A stretch of DNA of 64,000 nucleotides from Murdochiella vaginalis (GCF_900119705.1 NZ_LT632322.1:868001-932000); one strand, 5' to 3'. Shown: positions 54,857-63,520, counted from the stretch's first letter. Notes: generated by a model from the sequence alone, not told the origin. Made by a program: numbers and translations.

Positions 54857-56931
54857 CGGATCGCAAAGATCGACTAAAAGACGATGTCCTGGACATCGAA
54901 GAGATAAAACAGGATATGGTGGAAGAGTTGCGCAAGATTGCCGTTGCGCATCATGATCGCTTTCAACGGGACGATTGGGAAAATCTGGAAGATATGGACC
55001 AACTCAGCGAGGAGGATCGTCGTGATATTTTGCAGATTTTGGCCGACGACGGCATCACTATGGCGGATGCCGTGCGCACAGAAGGCATAGAAGAGGATGA
55101 GGAAGAGGATGAGCTGCTTGACGAAGAAGAGGACGAGTCGACGCTAAGCGATCTGGATGCCTTATCCGAGTTAAGTGTCCATTTTGAAGAGGAAAAGGAA
55201 GAACCCGAGGCGGAGTTGAGCGATCAGGAAATGCTGCAAAACATCGCCGTGGATGATCCGGTAAAAATGTATCTCAAGGAGATCGGCCGCGTTTCTTTGC
55301 TTACCGCAGACGAAGAGGTGCTCCTCGCGCGTCGCATGGAGTTGGCGGAATCGGCAGCAAAAGTGCTTCGAGGCGAAAAAGCTTCTTTGCGGGAAGAGAT
55401 TGAGATCGCGAAAGAGTCGCTCAATAATACGCAAGCCGCCATGCTGTTGGATTTGATGGCGACAAAAGACGCAAGGAAGCGTTTCCGCACGGCACAAACA
55501 AGACAGTACAGGGCGTTTCGTCGTTTACTGGCCATCGTCCTTTCTCCGGAGGATGTCGTCCTCAGCGAAGAGGATGAGGCGTATCGTGCGGTCAAAATCG
55601 CTGCCCATGTGGAACGCTACATCCGTCGCCGTTTGAGTCGGCTGGGTCTGACACAACAGGAAGCGTGTGAGCTGGCCTTCTGTGTGGAGGTTCAGCAAGC
55701 GCTGGTTACCTTCGTGCTGACGCCGAAGCTCTTAACGACAAAACAGAAAAGCTGGAAAGACCTTGCGCTGGAAAATGAGGAACGCATCCTTCGTGCGGTG
55801 GATCAGCTGTATAAAAAGAATGTGGAAAACGAGGAACCGTGTGGCACGTTGCTGGACCTGGCGCAGGAGTTTCAAGTCAAACCGTTTACGGAAGAAGAAA
55901 CCATTCCGGGAGAGCTTCGCCGTGAACTTTTTGAACGCAATACCATTGTCGATAAGCTCAACATGACCTTGCGGAAGCGGCAACTGAAGGATGCCTTAAC
56001 GGAACAGGAAGCCGAAAATTATGCAGTGCTGCTGGAAGCCCTGCAAACCATAAATAAGCGCATGGCGCATTATAAAAATGATTTCACTCCACAGCGCGAG
56101 GCTTTGCAAGAGCTTTTGGTCAAGACGGATCCGGCCGGACGTGTTCTGGTGGGGTTGCCGCTGTCGGAAGAAAATGAGAAACAACTGAAGCGGGCCATTC
56201 GCGTAGGCTCCGTTGCCAAACAGCGTCTGGCGGAAACCAACCTTCGTCTGGTTGTTTCCATTGCCAAGCGTTACGTCGGGCGCGGCATGAGCTTTTTGGA
56301 TCTCATTCAGGAAGGTAACCTCGGTCTGATGAAGGCGGTGGAAAAATTCGATTACCATCGCGGTTTCAAGTTTTCTACTTACGCCACCTGGTGGATTCGC
56401 CAGGCCATCACCCGTGCCATTGCGGATCAGGCGCGCACCATCCGCATTCCGGTGCATATGGTGGAAACCATCAACAAACTCTCGCGCGCACAGCGTCAGC
56501 TGCTGCAGGAGCTGAACCGCGATCCGACCAACGAGGAAATTGCCGCCGAAATGAACATTGATGTCGAAAAAGTGCGCATTGTTCGCAAAATTGCACAGGA
56601 GCCGGTTTCCTTAGAGACGCCGATCGGCGAGGAAGAAGATTCGCATTTGGGCGATTTTATCGAGGATGATACGGTCATTTCTCCGGATGAGGCGGCGAAC
56701 TTCATCATGCTCCGCGAGGAACTGGCTAATATTCTCGGTACGCTTTCCACAAGAGAGCGCAAGGTGCTGGAGCTGCGCTTCGGTTTAAATGACGGTACAC
56801 CGCGTACACTCGAGGAAGTGGGCAAGGAATTCAACGTCACGCGGGAGCGCATTCGCCAGATTGAAGCGAAAGCCATCCGCAAGCTCAAGCATCCGACGCG
56901 AAGCCAAAAGGTACGCGATTTTCTCGAATAA
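54853..56931 (+). CDS. rpoD: Primary sigma factor RpoD/SigA, unusually long
   Basis: A 692-residue sigma-70 primary factor. An acidic N-terminal region 1.1-like part (residues 1-130) includes [16 protein letters not shown]. Region 1.2 is [18 protein letters not shown] (from 134). Regions 2-4 start at about 457: [40 protein letters not shown], region 3, and region 4 with [20 protein letters not shown]. About 275 residues between roughly 170 and 445 have no counterpart in the usual 360-380-residue Gram-positive SigA. This position matches the non-conserved region of proteobacterial sigma-70, but no similarity is evident. It is translationally coupled to dnaG. Confidence 0.95.
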   Translation: MTDRKDRLKDDVLDIEEIKQDMVEELRKIAVAHHDRFQRDDWENLEDMDQLSEEDRRDILQILADDGITMADAVRTEGIEEDEEEDELLDEEEDESTLSDLDALSELSVHFEEEKEEPEAELSDQEMLQNIAVDDPVKMYLKEIGRVSLLTADEEVLLARRMELAESAAKVLRGEKASLREEIEIAKESLNNTQAAMLLDLMATKDARKRFRTAQTRQYRAFRRLLAIVLSPEDVVLSEEDEAYRAVKIAAHVERYIRRRLSRLGLTQQEACELAFCVEVQQALVTFVLTPKLLTTKQKSWKDLALENEERILRAVDQLYKKNVENEEPCGTLLDLAQEFQVKPFTEEETIPGELRRELFERNTIVDKLNMTLRKRQLKDALTEQEAENYAVLLEALQTINKRMAHYKNDFTPQREALQELLVKTDPAGRVLVGLPLSEENEKQLKRAIRVGSVAKQRLAETNLRLVVSIAKRYVGRGMSFLDLIQEGNLGLMKAVEKFDYHRGFKFSTYATWWIRQAITRAIADQARTIRIPVHMVETINKLSRAQRQLLQELNRDPTNEEIAAEMNIDVEKVRIVRKIAQEPVSLETPIGEEEDSHLGDFIEDDTVISPDEAANFIMLREELANILGTLSTRERKVLELRFGLNDGTPRTLEEVGKEFNVTRERIRQIEAKAIRKLKHPTRSQKVRDFLE

Positions 56932-56945
56932 TCAAACACGGAAAC

Positions 56946-56989
56946 AGGCGCCTTGGCCCGGCATGTGCGTATGCTCGGCAAAGGCGCCT
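56946..56989. other. Long hairpin between rpoD and trmK
   Basis: AGGCGCCTT at 56946-56954 pairs with AAGGCGCCT at 56981-56989, and inner GCAT/ATGC arms can also pair. Only TTTC follows, so it may be a weak terminator or an mRNA processing element rather than a full terminator. Confidence 0.5.
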
Positions 56990-57042
56990 TTCACATCTGT
57001 ATGCGTTGGAAAAGCGCCACGTTTCCTGGCTCAGGAGGAAGT

Positions 57043-57762
57043 ATGCAACGACTTCAAACCCTCATTCGTCTTGTTCCGCCGTCCAAGCGTGTGATCGACG
57101 TGGGGGCGGATCACGGACTGGTATCGCTCGGTCTCGCAGAACGGGAGGATATTCAACAGGTATTGGCAACGGACATTTCTTCCGCCTCTCTGTCTAAGTT
57201 GGAAGAAGCCTTGAAACGGACAAATCCGCCCATCCGAGAAAAAATTACGCTTTTTGTAACGGACGGTCTGCAAGACATTCCATGGTCATCTGCGGATGCC
57301 ATCGTGATCGCCGGAATGGGAGGCCCGCTCATCACGCGTATTCTTCGCGATTCGTTCGCTTTTGCCAAAAATGCAAAAACATGGGTGCTTTCGCCGCAGA
57401 GCGGTATCGCGGCGTTTCGGCATTTTTTACAAACACTATCCTGTCGAATTGAAGAAGACCTCGTCGAAGAAGATGGAAAGTGGTATCCGCTTTTTCTGGT
57501 TTTTCCACAAGAGGCTTGTCCGGAAGGGAACGGCTATGCCTTTTCTCTCACAGAACAGGAAGCGGAGTACGGCCCGGAGCTTTTGCGTAAGAGACATCCC
57601 GTGTTGGAAAAACAGCTTATCCGGGACGAGAAGCATTGGCAAAGTCTCCTTATCCATTTAGAAGGAAAGTCTTCCCCTGCGGCTGCGAAACGTCGAGAAG
57701 AAGCGGAACGTGCGCTTCGGGCTCTGCAACGACTGCGGAAGCGATACGATGGCAACGAATGA
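57043..57762 (+). CDS. trmK: tRNA (adenine(22)-N1)-methyltransferase TrmK
   Basis: A 239-residue class I SAM methyltransferase: LIRLVPPSKRVIDVGADHGL (SAM motif I), VLATDISSASLSKLEEAL, and IVIAGMGGPLITRIL (motif IV-like). It methylates A22 in the tRNA D-arm region. The location after rpoD and before a Nif3-like gene is the common Firmicutes context. AGGAGGAAGT fixes the start at 57043. Confidence 0.92.
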   Translation: MQRLQTLIRLVPPSKRVIDVGADHGLVSLGLAEREDIQQVLATDISSASLSKLEEALKRTNPPIREKITLFVTDGLQDIPWSSADAIVIAGMGGPLITRILRDSFAFAKNAKTWVLSPQSGIAAFRHFLQTLSCRIEEDLVEEDGKWYPLFLVFPQEACPEGNGYAFSLTEQEAEYGPELLRKRHPVLEKQLIRDEKHWQSLLIHLEGKSSPAAAKRREEAERALRALQRLRKRYDGNE

Positions 57763-57799
57763 CGCCAACGGCCGTTTTAGAAAAGAGAAAGGATCTCGT

Positions 57800-58606
57800 A
57801 TGCAGATACAGAAATGGGTAGAGGAATGGGAAAAGCGAGTACCGCTAACATTGCAGGAAGCATGGGACCATAGCGGCAAACAGTTCGGCCGCTTTGCGCA
57901 ACCGCTTCGCGGCGTGGTTTTCGCTTTGGATTTTTCAGCGGGTGCACTGCAGAAGGCGGTGGAGATGGGCGCAAATTTGCTTGTTACGCATCATCCGGTA
58001 CTTTTTGAGGGAGTACACACCTTGCACGAGGACGTGCCTTTGCAAAATCTCGTCATGCGGGCATTGGAGCAGGGGATTGCAGTCTATGCGACGCATACGC
58101 CGTGGGATTGGGTGGACGGAGGCGTCAACACCGAGATCGCGGAACGCATGGCGCTTCGAGAGTGCCGAGCGCTTCGACCGCGGGAAGAGATCGATCCGCA
58201 GCGAGCCTATTCCGCCGGATTCGGTGTCTATGGTAATATCGAACCCATGACGCTGGCGGCTTTTGCTCGCAACCTTTCCCAAGCATTTTCGACGCCGTCG
58301 GTGGTGTTTTACGGAGAAGGCGAACGAAATATTACAAGGGTCGGTCTTCTGGGCGGATCCGGCATGGACTTTATGCCCGATGCGCTGACCGCGGGCTGTG
58401 ACGTTTTTGTCACCGCCGACATCAAATACCACGAGGCACAATCTGCCCTACAAAACGGATTGGCACTCATTGATCTTGGCCACTATGCGGCGGAATTTCC
58501 CTCCATGGCGCGTGCAATGCGTCTATCACAATCCTTTGCACCTAACGTCCCACAGGAAGTGTTTGATGAAAAAGAAAATAAGCGCCATTCCCTCAGCGGG
58601 GAATGA
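57800..58606 (+). CDS. Nif3-like (DUF34) metal-binding protein
   Basis: A 268-residue protein with the dinuclear metal site of the Nif3/DUF34 family: NLLVTHHPVLFEG, AVYATHTPWDWVDGG, and the C-terminal LIDLGHYAAE with the usual His and Glu. NITRVGLLGGSGMDFMPDAL and DVFVTADIKYHEAQ also match. Family biochemistry is unsettled (GTP cyclohydrolase I type 2 has been proposed). The start at 57800 follows GAAAGGATCTCGT; an upstream in-frame ATG overlapping trmK (57749) is possible. Confidence 0.9.
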   Translation: MQIQKWVEEWEKRVPLTLQEAWDHSGKQFGRFAQPLRGVVFALDFSAGALQKAVEMGANLLVTHHPVLFEGVHTLHEDVPLQNLVMRALEQGIAVYATHTPWDWVDGGVNTEIAERMALRECRALRPREEIDPQRAYSAGFGVYGNIEPMTLAAFARNLSQAFSTPSVVFYGEGERNITRVGLLGGSGMDFMPDALTAGCDVFVTADIKYHEAQSALQNGLALIDLGHYAAEFPSMARAMRLSQSFAPNVPQEVFDEKENKRHSLSGE

Positions 58607-58611
58607 CGCTT
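58568..58611 (-). terminator. Terminator of the DUF1002 gene, inside the nif3-like 3' end
   Basis: On the minus strand, AAGCG(t)CATTCC / GGAATG(g)CGCTT form a stem with one mismatch (58611-58580), followed by TATTTTCTTTTTC (58579-58567). The plus strand lacks a T-tract, so the signal belongs to the minus-strand gene, although it lies within the last codons of the plus-strand gene. Confidence 0.65.
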
Positions 58612-58691
58612 ACCATTTCCATTTGCTTTTCACATGCGACGTTTTTCACCGTCGATCCGGAACACGCTCGAATCGCTCGATTCGGGCGTTT

Positions 58692-59651
58692 CTATTTGAG
58701 CAGATTGGAGAAAAAGTCGATAATGCCTTGGAAAAGATTGCCGAAGAAACCGCCTAATTCGGTTTTTGTTTCGGGGGATAGATGTGCCCAATCCGTCTGC
58801 ACCTTTTCCATGAGATTTCCACCCTGCTTGAGCAAATTTTCTCCTAAATTGCGCAAGTTCGCGATTTGCTCGTCGGTGAGCCGGATTTTGGAGAAGTTCT
58901 CCATCAACCCCTGCAACGAGGAAATATTTTCGGCGCTGAGAACGCCATCCAGGTGGTAATTATTGACCACGGTATTGATGATGGTGGTAATGTCTCCTAC
59001 GGAAATATTGCCGCCGTTTTTCTCCTTTTCTTTGGCGATTTGCGCCTTGATCTCCGCAATGGCGGCATTGAGCAGCTCGTCGGAATAGCCGTCTTTTCCT
59101 TTGTTTTCCTCATTAATTTTCGAGGTGATTTCCAGTTCTTCCTGTGCGGTCTTGACGTTCTCTTCCGGAAGCGTACCCGTCGTACCGCTGAATGCCTTAT
59201 AGACGCCGGCCAGCGCCCCGGAGCCGTCCACCGCTTTCACCGAAGCCACACGAATGGTCATATTGGTTGCGCCGGCCGTGATGGCGGCATTGGCGTACTG
59301 CGTTGCCGTAATGGACGTAATGGTTTTCGGTGTCACGATTTCCACCTTCACCCCCGTATTTTTATCGGTAGGCTCCAGGTAGACCGAGGAATACACCTGA
59401 TAATAATCATAGTGATCATGAAGCAAACTGTTCATTTCGTCGATATTGACTTGCATTTCCAACGCTTTATCGGATACACGGAGCAAACGCGCCGTTTCCT
59501 GTTTTTGTTCGGCGGTAAGACTCTGACCGTAAGAGTAAACCGATTGTTTTAAATTATCCGCTTTAGCCGGTTGCGCAAGGCTCGTCAGTGCAAAGAGCAA
59601 GGTCAACACGGTAGCGAAAAAGCGTTGACATAGCGTTTTTTTCTGTTTCAT
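58692..59651 (-). CDS. Secreted DUF1002 (YpuA-like) protein
   Basis: A 319-residue exported protein. Signal peptide with FFATVLTLLFALTSLAQPAKA and likely cleavage after AKA. The mature part has the DUF1002 pattern: SYGQSLTAEQKQETARLLRV, a Tyr-rich DHYDYYQVYSSVYLEP, ATQYANAAITAGATNMTIRV and GSGALAGVYKAF, then helical Gly/Asn/Lys stretches and a hydrophobic end (GIIDFFSNLLK). The function is unknown; the family is common in Gram-positives. Two adjacent ATGs (59654 and 59651) follow AAGGAGAA; the second has better spacing. Confidence 0.85.
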   Translation of the reverse strand: MKQKKTLCQRFFATVLTLLFALTSLAQPAKADNLKQSVYSYGQSLTAEQKQETARLLRVSDKALEMQVNIDEMNSLLHDHYDYYQVYSSVYLEPTDKNTGVKVEIVTPKTITSITATQYANAAITAGATNMTIRVASVKAVDGSGALAGVYKAFSGTTGTLPEENVKTAQEELEITSKINEENKGKDGYSDELLNAAIAEIKAQIAKEKEKNGGNISVGDITTIINTVVNNYHLDGVLSAENISSLQGLMENFSKIRLTDEQIANLRNLGENLLKQGGNLMEKVQTDWAHLSPETKTELGGFFGNLFQGIIDFFSNLLK

Positions 59652-59775
59652 CATTTCTCCTTATCCCACAGGCTTTCGCCGAGTATCAAACGGCTTTATC
59701 CTATCCGTCCCTTTTGTTCGTAATATGAAGAGAATGCCTTTTTCGATCATGGCTACTGAGTGGGATCGTTCGTTT

Positions 59776-59798
59776 TTGCTTTTCAAATGTGCTATACT
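59776..59798 (+). promoter_or_regulatory. Extended -10 promoter of the abiF small RNA
   Basis: A TGC TATACT extended -10 (TATACT at 59793-59798). TTGCTT at 59776 is too close to be a normal -35; a weak TTCGTT at 59769 would give 18-base spacing. The transcript would start near 59804, at the small RNA. Confidence 0.55.
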
Positions 59799-59802
59799 AT
59801 AG

Positions 59803-59857
59803 GCACTGATCCCGCCACACCTCTCTACGATGTGCAAAACGGCGGGCCTTTTTATCG
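59803..59857 (+). ncRNA. Predicted abiF-type small RNA with terminator
   Basis: A 50-55-base RNA is predicted. CCCGCC (59811-59816) pairs with GGCGGG (59841-59846) directly before CCTTTTT, a terminator-like 3' end. The loop holds CAC/GTG (59818-59820 with 59832-59834) and an unpaired CAAAAC. The 5' GCAC (59803-59806) can pair with GTGC (59832-59835) to make a pseudoknot. This layout, immediately upstream of an AbiF-type HEPN gene, matches the idea of the known abiF RNA motif and antitoxin RNAs, but I cannot run a covariance search. Confidence 0.6.
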
Positions 59858-59875
59858 CAAAGGTGGTGAAACCTG

Positions 59876-60862
59876 ATGTCCGTACAACTCATGCATTCCG
59901 ATGCCAAGCTCTATGATATGGTGGTGAACGACAAGCTCATCATCCGGGATATGGATTATGCCCGAAAGGTTTTTCAGCGGGTCAGTCCTTTTCATCTGGA
60001 AAATTTCGGTTTGACTTGGAAAAAAGCGGACGGAACCTATCGCGAGGGAACCACGCTGGAAATGCTGGTAGACAGCTATCTTGCCGATCGTCGTATCAAA
60101 AACTTTTTATTCGACTATCTTTCCGACTATGAGGTGCAGCTTCGTCATGTCCTGGGTACCGTGCTTCTTGAAAGCTTTGGGGAGTATGGGTATTTGGATT
60201 CCGGTCATTTTCGCCAGGACGAGTACCACAAAAACTTTATTAATGACTTGGAAAATGAATTGACGCGAGCCAATGAACCTTTTGTGCGCCGTTTCTGTCC
60301 CGAAGAGGGAAAAACGCGTGAGGTTCCCGTATATGTGGCCATGGAAGTGATCACGTTGGGAACGCTTACGAAAATTTTTAACAATATGCGTCGTCCGGAA
60401 CAAAAGCGAGTTTCCGCTTTTTATGGGGTGCTGTCTGAAAACGTCTTATATTCTTTCTTTACCTGCCTATCCAAATTGCGCAATACCTGTGCGCATCATG
60501 GCCGGTTATCCAATCGCCGTTTTTCGGAAGGCTGTGCGGTGCTGAAGGAAGACAAGTGCGTCATGGAAAAGCTTGCACCGACGTATCAGCCGGATGCCTT
60601 CCGCTTTTTTGCCATGATGCTTGCTCTCATGCACTTGATGGATGCGCAAAGCAACCGGGAAATTATCGTCCATTATCAGCGCACCTTTACGCTGCATCCG
60701 CACTTTTCGCCGCGCTTTTTGGATTTTCCGGAGGCATGGGAAGCGATTTTATGTGCAGCGGCAAATATAGATATCGCCTCTCTCCACTCAAAAGACATCA
60801 GTGAAGAGCCCATCGCTTCCGATCGCTGGGTGATGCCGCCGTCGAAGCGAAGCGAGCAATAA
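59876..60862 (+). CDS. AbiF/Abi_2-type HEPN protein
   Basis: A 328-residue protein of the Abi_2 (AbiD/AbiF) family: the early LIIRDMDYARKVFQRVSPFH, GTTLEMLVDSYLADRRIKNF, YLSDYEVQLRHVLG, and the HEPN catalytic motif LRNTCAHHGRLSNR with Arg202-x4-His207. HEPN proteins of this kind are RNases causing abortive infection or acting as toxins. A small structured RNA with its own promoter lies 20-70 bases upstream. The start follows AAAGGTGGTGAAACCTG. folC begins 12 bases after its stop, so the folate gene may depend on its transcription. Confidence 0.85.
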   Translation: MSVQLMHSDAKLYDMVVNDKLIIRDMDYARKVFQRVSPFHLENFGLTWKKADGTYREGTTLEMLVDSYLADRRIKNFLFDYLSDYEVQLRHVLGTVLLESFGEYGYLDSGHFRQDEYHKNFINDLENELTRANEPFVRRFCPEEGKTREVPVYVAMEVITLGTLTKIFNNMRRPEQKRVSAFYGVLSENVLYSFFTCLSKLRNTCAHHGRLSNRRFSEGCAVLKEDKCVMEKLAPTYQPDAFRFFAMMLALMHLMDAQSNREIIVHYQRTFTLHPHFSPRFLDFPEAWEAILCAAANIDIASLHSKDISEEPIASDRWVMPPSKRSEQ

Positions 60863-60874
60863 CAGGAGGAAACC

Positions 60875-62158
60875 ATGCGCCCTCAAAAGGAATGGAATGC
60901 GTTGCAGAAGGCCACCTACTGTTGGCTGGAAGCGTTCGATCATCCCGAAAAAAACAAGTGCATCATTCATCTCATCGGTACCAACGGAAAAGGTTCAACG
61001 GGGCGCACCCTTGCGCTGGCCTTAGAGAAGCTGTTGCCCGAAAAAGTGGGCCACTTCGTTTCGCCACATGTGCATCACTATGAAGAGCGTATCATGCTGC
61101 AATCCCAACCGATTACCCACGAGCGATCCGTGGCAATCCAACAGGCGATGGAAGAAAAAGGAAAGGCGGAAAATCTGCCGTACATCCCGTATTTCGCGCG
61201 CAGTATGGTGGAAGCTCTTCTCGCTTACCGGGAGGAGGCTCGTGTGCTGGTTATGGAAGCCGGAATCGGCGGTCTGGATGATTGTACCAATCTCCTTTCC
61301 ACCGCTATGACGGTCTTTACCACGATTGACTTCGATCATCGTGATCGGCTCGGAAATACCATTCAGGAAATCGCCCGTGCGAAAGCCGGAGTGCTGCTGC
61401 CGGGTTCCTTTGCCGTATCGGCCGACCAGCGTCCCGAAGCGGAGACGGTCCTGCGAAATACCGCCGAAGCGAAGAACGCTTCGCTGGTATTCTATTCGCC
61501 GCAAACGATCACCGACGCTGCGCTGCGTTGGCAAAAGGGCGAGCGTCCGGCCTTGCACTTTACCTTTACGCGTGGCGCTTTAAGCGGCGCGTATGCAGCG
61601 CGGCTCATCGGACGCCATCAGCTGCAGAATTTCGGCACGGCCTTAACAGCCCTGGAGGAAATGCTTGCCCCCGATTCGCCGGTCGCGGCCGCGCTTTTTC
61701 CAACGGGACAACTTCCTCGTCCGGAGAAAATAGATGAGGCCGTCCATGCCGCCGTGGCGGAAGCGTATCTTCCCGGAAGGCTGGAAATGCTCTCGTACGA
61801 TCCCATGGTCTTTATTGACGGTGCGCACAATCACCAGGCTGCTAAAATGCTGGTGGAGAATCTGGATGCCTTATCCTCCTGTTCTCCGGCAAAGGGCAAA
61901 GAACGCGTTCTCTTGTTTGGTATGCACGACGGAAAGCTGAGTGAAAAAGAGCAACAGGAGTTTTTTGCGGCATTTGATGCTGTGTATCGCATTCCCGTCC
62001 AAGATGAAGAAGACGATGCGGTCATCGAGGCGATGGGAAAGGCTTTGGATGCGGCGTATCTTGCCCATCCGAATGCACTGTTTGTGGCGGCCGGATCGCT
62101 GTATCTTTTGGATGGTGCGAGCCGTTGGCTGGAAAAGGCGCCCTCGCGAAAGAAATAA
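60875..62158 (+). CDS. folC: Folylpolyglutamate synthase-like ligase
   Basis: A 427-residue Mur-ligase-family enzyme: P-loop IGTNGKGSTGRTLALALEK, SPHVHHYEERI, VLVMEAGIGGLDDCTNLL, FTTIDFDHRDRLGNTIQEIA and the C-terminal DGAHNHQAAKMLVENL. It adds glutamate to folates (or dihydrofolate synthase activity). The start follows AACAGGAGGAAACC, 12 bases after the abiF-like gene. A perfect palindromic terminator follows. Confidence 0.93.
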   Translation: MRPQKEWNALQKATYCWLEAFDHPEKNKCIIHLIGTNGKGSTGRTLALALEKLLPEKVGHFVSPHVHHYEERIMLQSQPITHERSVAIQQAMEEKGKAENLPYIPYFARSMVEALLAYREEARVLVMEAGIGGLDDCTNLLSTAMTVFTTIDFDHRDRLGNTIQEIARAKAGVLLPGSFAVSADQRPEAETVLRNTAEAKNASLVFYSPQTITDAALRWQKGERPALHFTFTRGALSGAYAARLIGRHQLQNFGTALTALEEMLAPDSPVAAALFPTGQLPRPEKIDEAVHAAVAEAYLPGRLEMLSYDPMVFIDGAHNHQAAKMLVENLDALSSCSPAKGKERVLLFGMHDGKLSEKEQQEFFAAFDAVYRIPVQDEEDDAVIEAMGKALDAAYLAHPNALFVAAGSLYLLDGASRWLEKAPSRKK

Positions 62159-62171
62159 AAACAAAGCAAGA

Positions 62172-62199
62172 AAAAAGAGGAGCCGCGGCTCCTCTTTTT
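62172..62199. terminator. Bidirectional terminator between folC and lexA
   Basis: A perfect palindrome AAAAAGAGGAGCCG / CGGCTCCTCTTTTT at 62172-62199, serving both convergent genes. Confidence 0.9.
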
Positions 62200-62221
62200 A
62201 CGATCGATGTTTCATCCATAT

Positions 62222-62857
62222 TTAATAGAGACGATAGAGCCCGCAGACAACGCCCAAAATGCGACATTCCTTTACAATAATGGGCTCTAAAGCGGCATTT
62301 TCAGGCCGCAGTTCCACATAGCCCGCACGTTGGAAAAACGTCTTTACCGTCGCCGAATCTTCGATGAGAGCGACAACCTGTTGTCCATTCCTGGCGGTTT
62401 GCTGACGGCGGACGATGACGTGGTCGCCGTCGAAGATGCCGGCTTCAATCATGGATTCGCCATGTATCTTCAAAATGAAGTAGTCGCTGCCATCCTGATG
62501 GAAAAACGCCGTCGGCAGGGGAATGGATTCCTCGGTATAGTCGTCTGCATAAATCGGCTGCCCGGCTGCCACGGCACCATAGACAGGGATATCCAAGACA
62601 TCTTCCCGATAGGGCGTATCTTGTGTCTCTTGCACAGAAAGATCTTCCACCGGACGGATCGAGCGGTAGGAGCCTTTCGTCATGGTAATCTGTTCGGCAT
62701 CGATCAGGGCGTGTAGGTCTTTGGAAACGGTCGAGGTCGAACGAATGCCCAAGGCCTCCTGAATTTCACGCACAGTCGGCGCAATGCCGTTTTCCATCCA
62801 GTAGGAAGAGATGTAGCGCACCATCGCGGAACGCCTTTTTTGTGCCGGGGATTGCAT
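62222..62857 (-). CDS. lexA: SOS repressor LexA
   Basis: A 211-residue LexA. The N-terminal winged helix has YWMENGIAPTVREIQEALGI and RSTSTVSKDLHAL. The cleavage site is VAAGQP (Ala98-Gly99), with catalytic Ser135 in HGESMIEAG and Lys172 in ATVKTF. It represses SOS genes until RecA-stimulated self-cleavage. The ATG follows AAAAAAGGAGGCGACG; the frame is open to 62908 upstream without homology. A LexA-type box overlaps its own promoter. Confidence 0.94.
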   Translation of the reverse strand: MQSPAQKRRSAMVRYISSYWMENGIAPTVREIQEALGIRSTSTVSKDLHALIDAEQITMTKGSYRSIRPVEDLSVQETQDTPYREDVLDIPVYGAVAAGQPIYADDYTEESIPLPTAFFHQDGSDYFILKIHGESMIEAGIFDGDHVIVRRQQTARNGQQVVALIEDSATVKTFFQRAGYVELRPENAALEPIIVKECRILGVVCGLYRLY

Positions 62858-62939
62858 CGTCGCCTCCTTTTTTGGCCGACCGATGGATGGGGCAAAGGGC
62901 CTTGCCATCCTCGACCGTTATGGGAATCGATTTCGAAAA

Positions 62940-62953
62940 CGAACAAACTTTCG
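62940..62953. promoter_or_regulatory. Candidate LexA operator (SOS box)
   Basis: CGAAC-AAAC-TTTCG at 62940-62953 is one base from the symmetric Gram-positive CGAAC-n4-GTTCG box. It spans the predicted lexA transcription start, suitable for autorepression. Confidence 0.65.
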
Positions 62954-62958
62954 CTTTC

Positions 62959-62987
62959 ATTATAGCGTGCAAAAAGACGTGTGACAA
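62959..62987 (-). promoter_or_regulatory. Sigma-A type promoter of lexA
   Basis: On the minus strand: -35 TTGTCA (62987-62982), 17-base spacer, perfect -10 TATAAT (62964-62959). Start of transcription is near 62952, about 95 bases before the ATG. Confidence 0.82.
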
Positions 62988-63100
62988 GACCAATTTAGGG
63001 TATGAAAGCGGACGAAGGGCGAAAACGCCTGTTAGGGCTTTGCGATGTGGGAGAACGCATTTCGGAAGCCTTAGATGGTCTATAAAATGAAGGAGGAACT

Positions 63101-63472
63101 ATGGATTTTTATTATTGTGAGCATTGTGGTGCGATGTACATCAAAGCCAATCAGGTGGGCAAGGTAACGCCGGTATGCTGTGGCGAGCCGGCAAAGAAGA
63201 TGGAAGCCAACACAAAAGATGCGGCAGTGGAAAAGCATGTTCCGGCTGTTACGCGTGAGGGCAACAAGATTTCGGTTGTCGTAGGCGAAGTCGTTCATCC
63301 CATGGAAGAAGATCACTACATTACGATGATTGCCGTTGTACAGGGTGACAAGTTCCAAAGCGTCGCATTGAAGCCGGGTCAAGAGCCGAAGGCACAATTC
63401 CTGGTGGAAGATGGCCCTGTTACCGTTTATGAACATTGCAACAAGCACGGCCTCTGGAAGGCAGAAGCCTAA
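63101..63472 (+). CDS. dfx: Desulfoferrodoxin
   Basis: A 123-residue 2Fe superoxide reductase. Centre I: CEHC and CC (VTPVCCGEP), a desulforedoxin-type Fe(Cys)4 site. Centre II: His of EKHVPAV, VHPM, DHYI, and the C-terminal CNKHGLW give the Fe(His)4Cys site. It reduces superoxide in anaerobes without releasing oxygen. It has a GAAGGAGGAACT ribosome binding site. A strong terminator follows. Confidence 0.95.
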   Translation: MDFYYCEHCGAMYIKANQVGKVTPVCCGEPAKKMEANTKDAAVEKHVPAVTREGNKISVVVGEVVHPMEEDHYITMIAVVQGDKFQSVALKPGQEPKAQFLVEDGPVTVYEHCNKHGLWKAEA

Positions 63473-63520
63473 ATTTTTCACCGGCTGGTCTAACAAGCTT
63501 TCCAGCGAATAGAACAAAGA

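Noticed and set aside
63081-63086. TATAAA as a -10 for dfx
   Set aside because: It would put transcription start inside the Shine-Dalgarno sequence, leaving no ribosome binding site on the mRNA.
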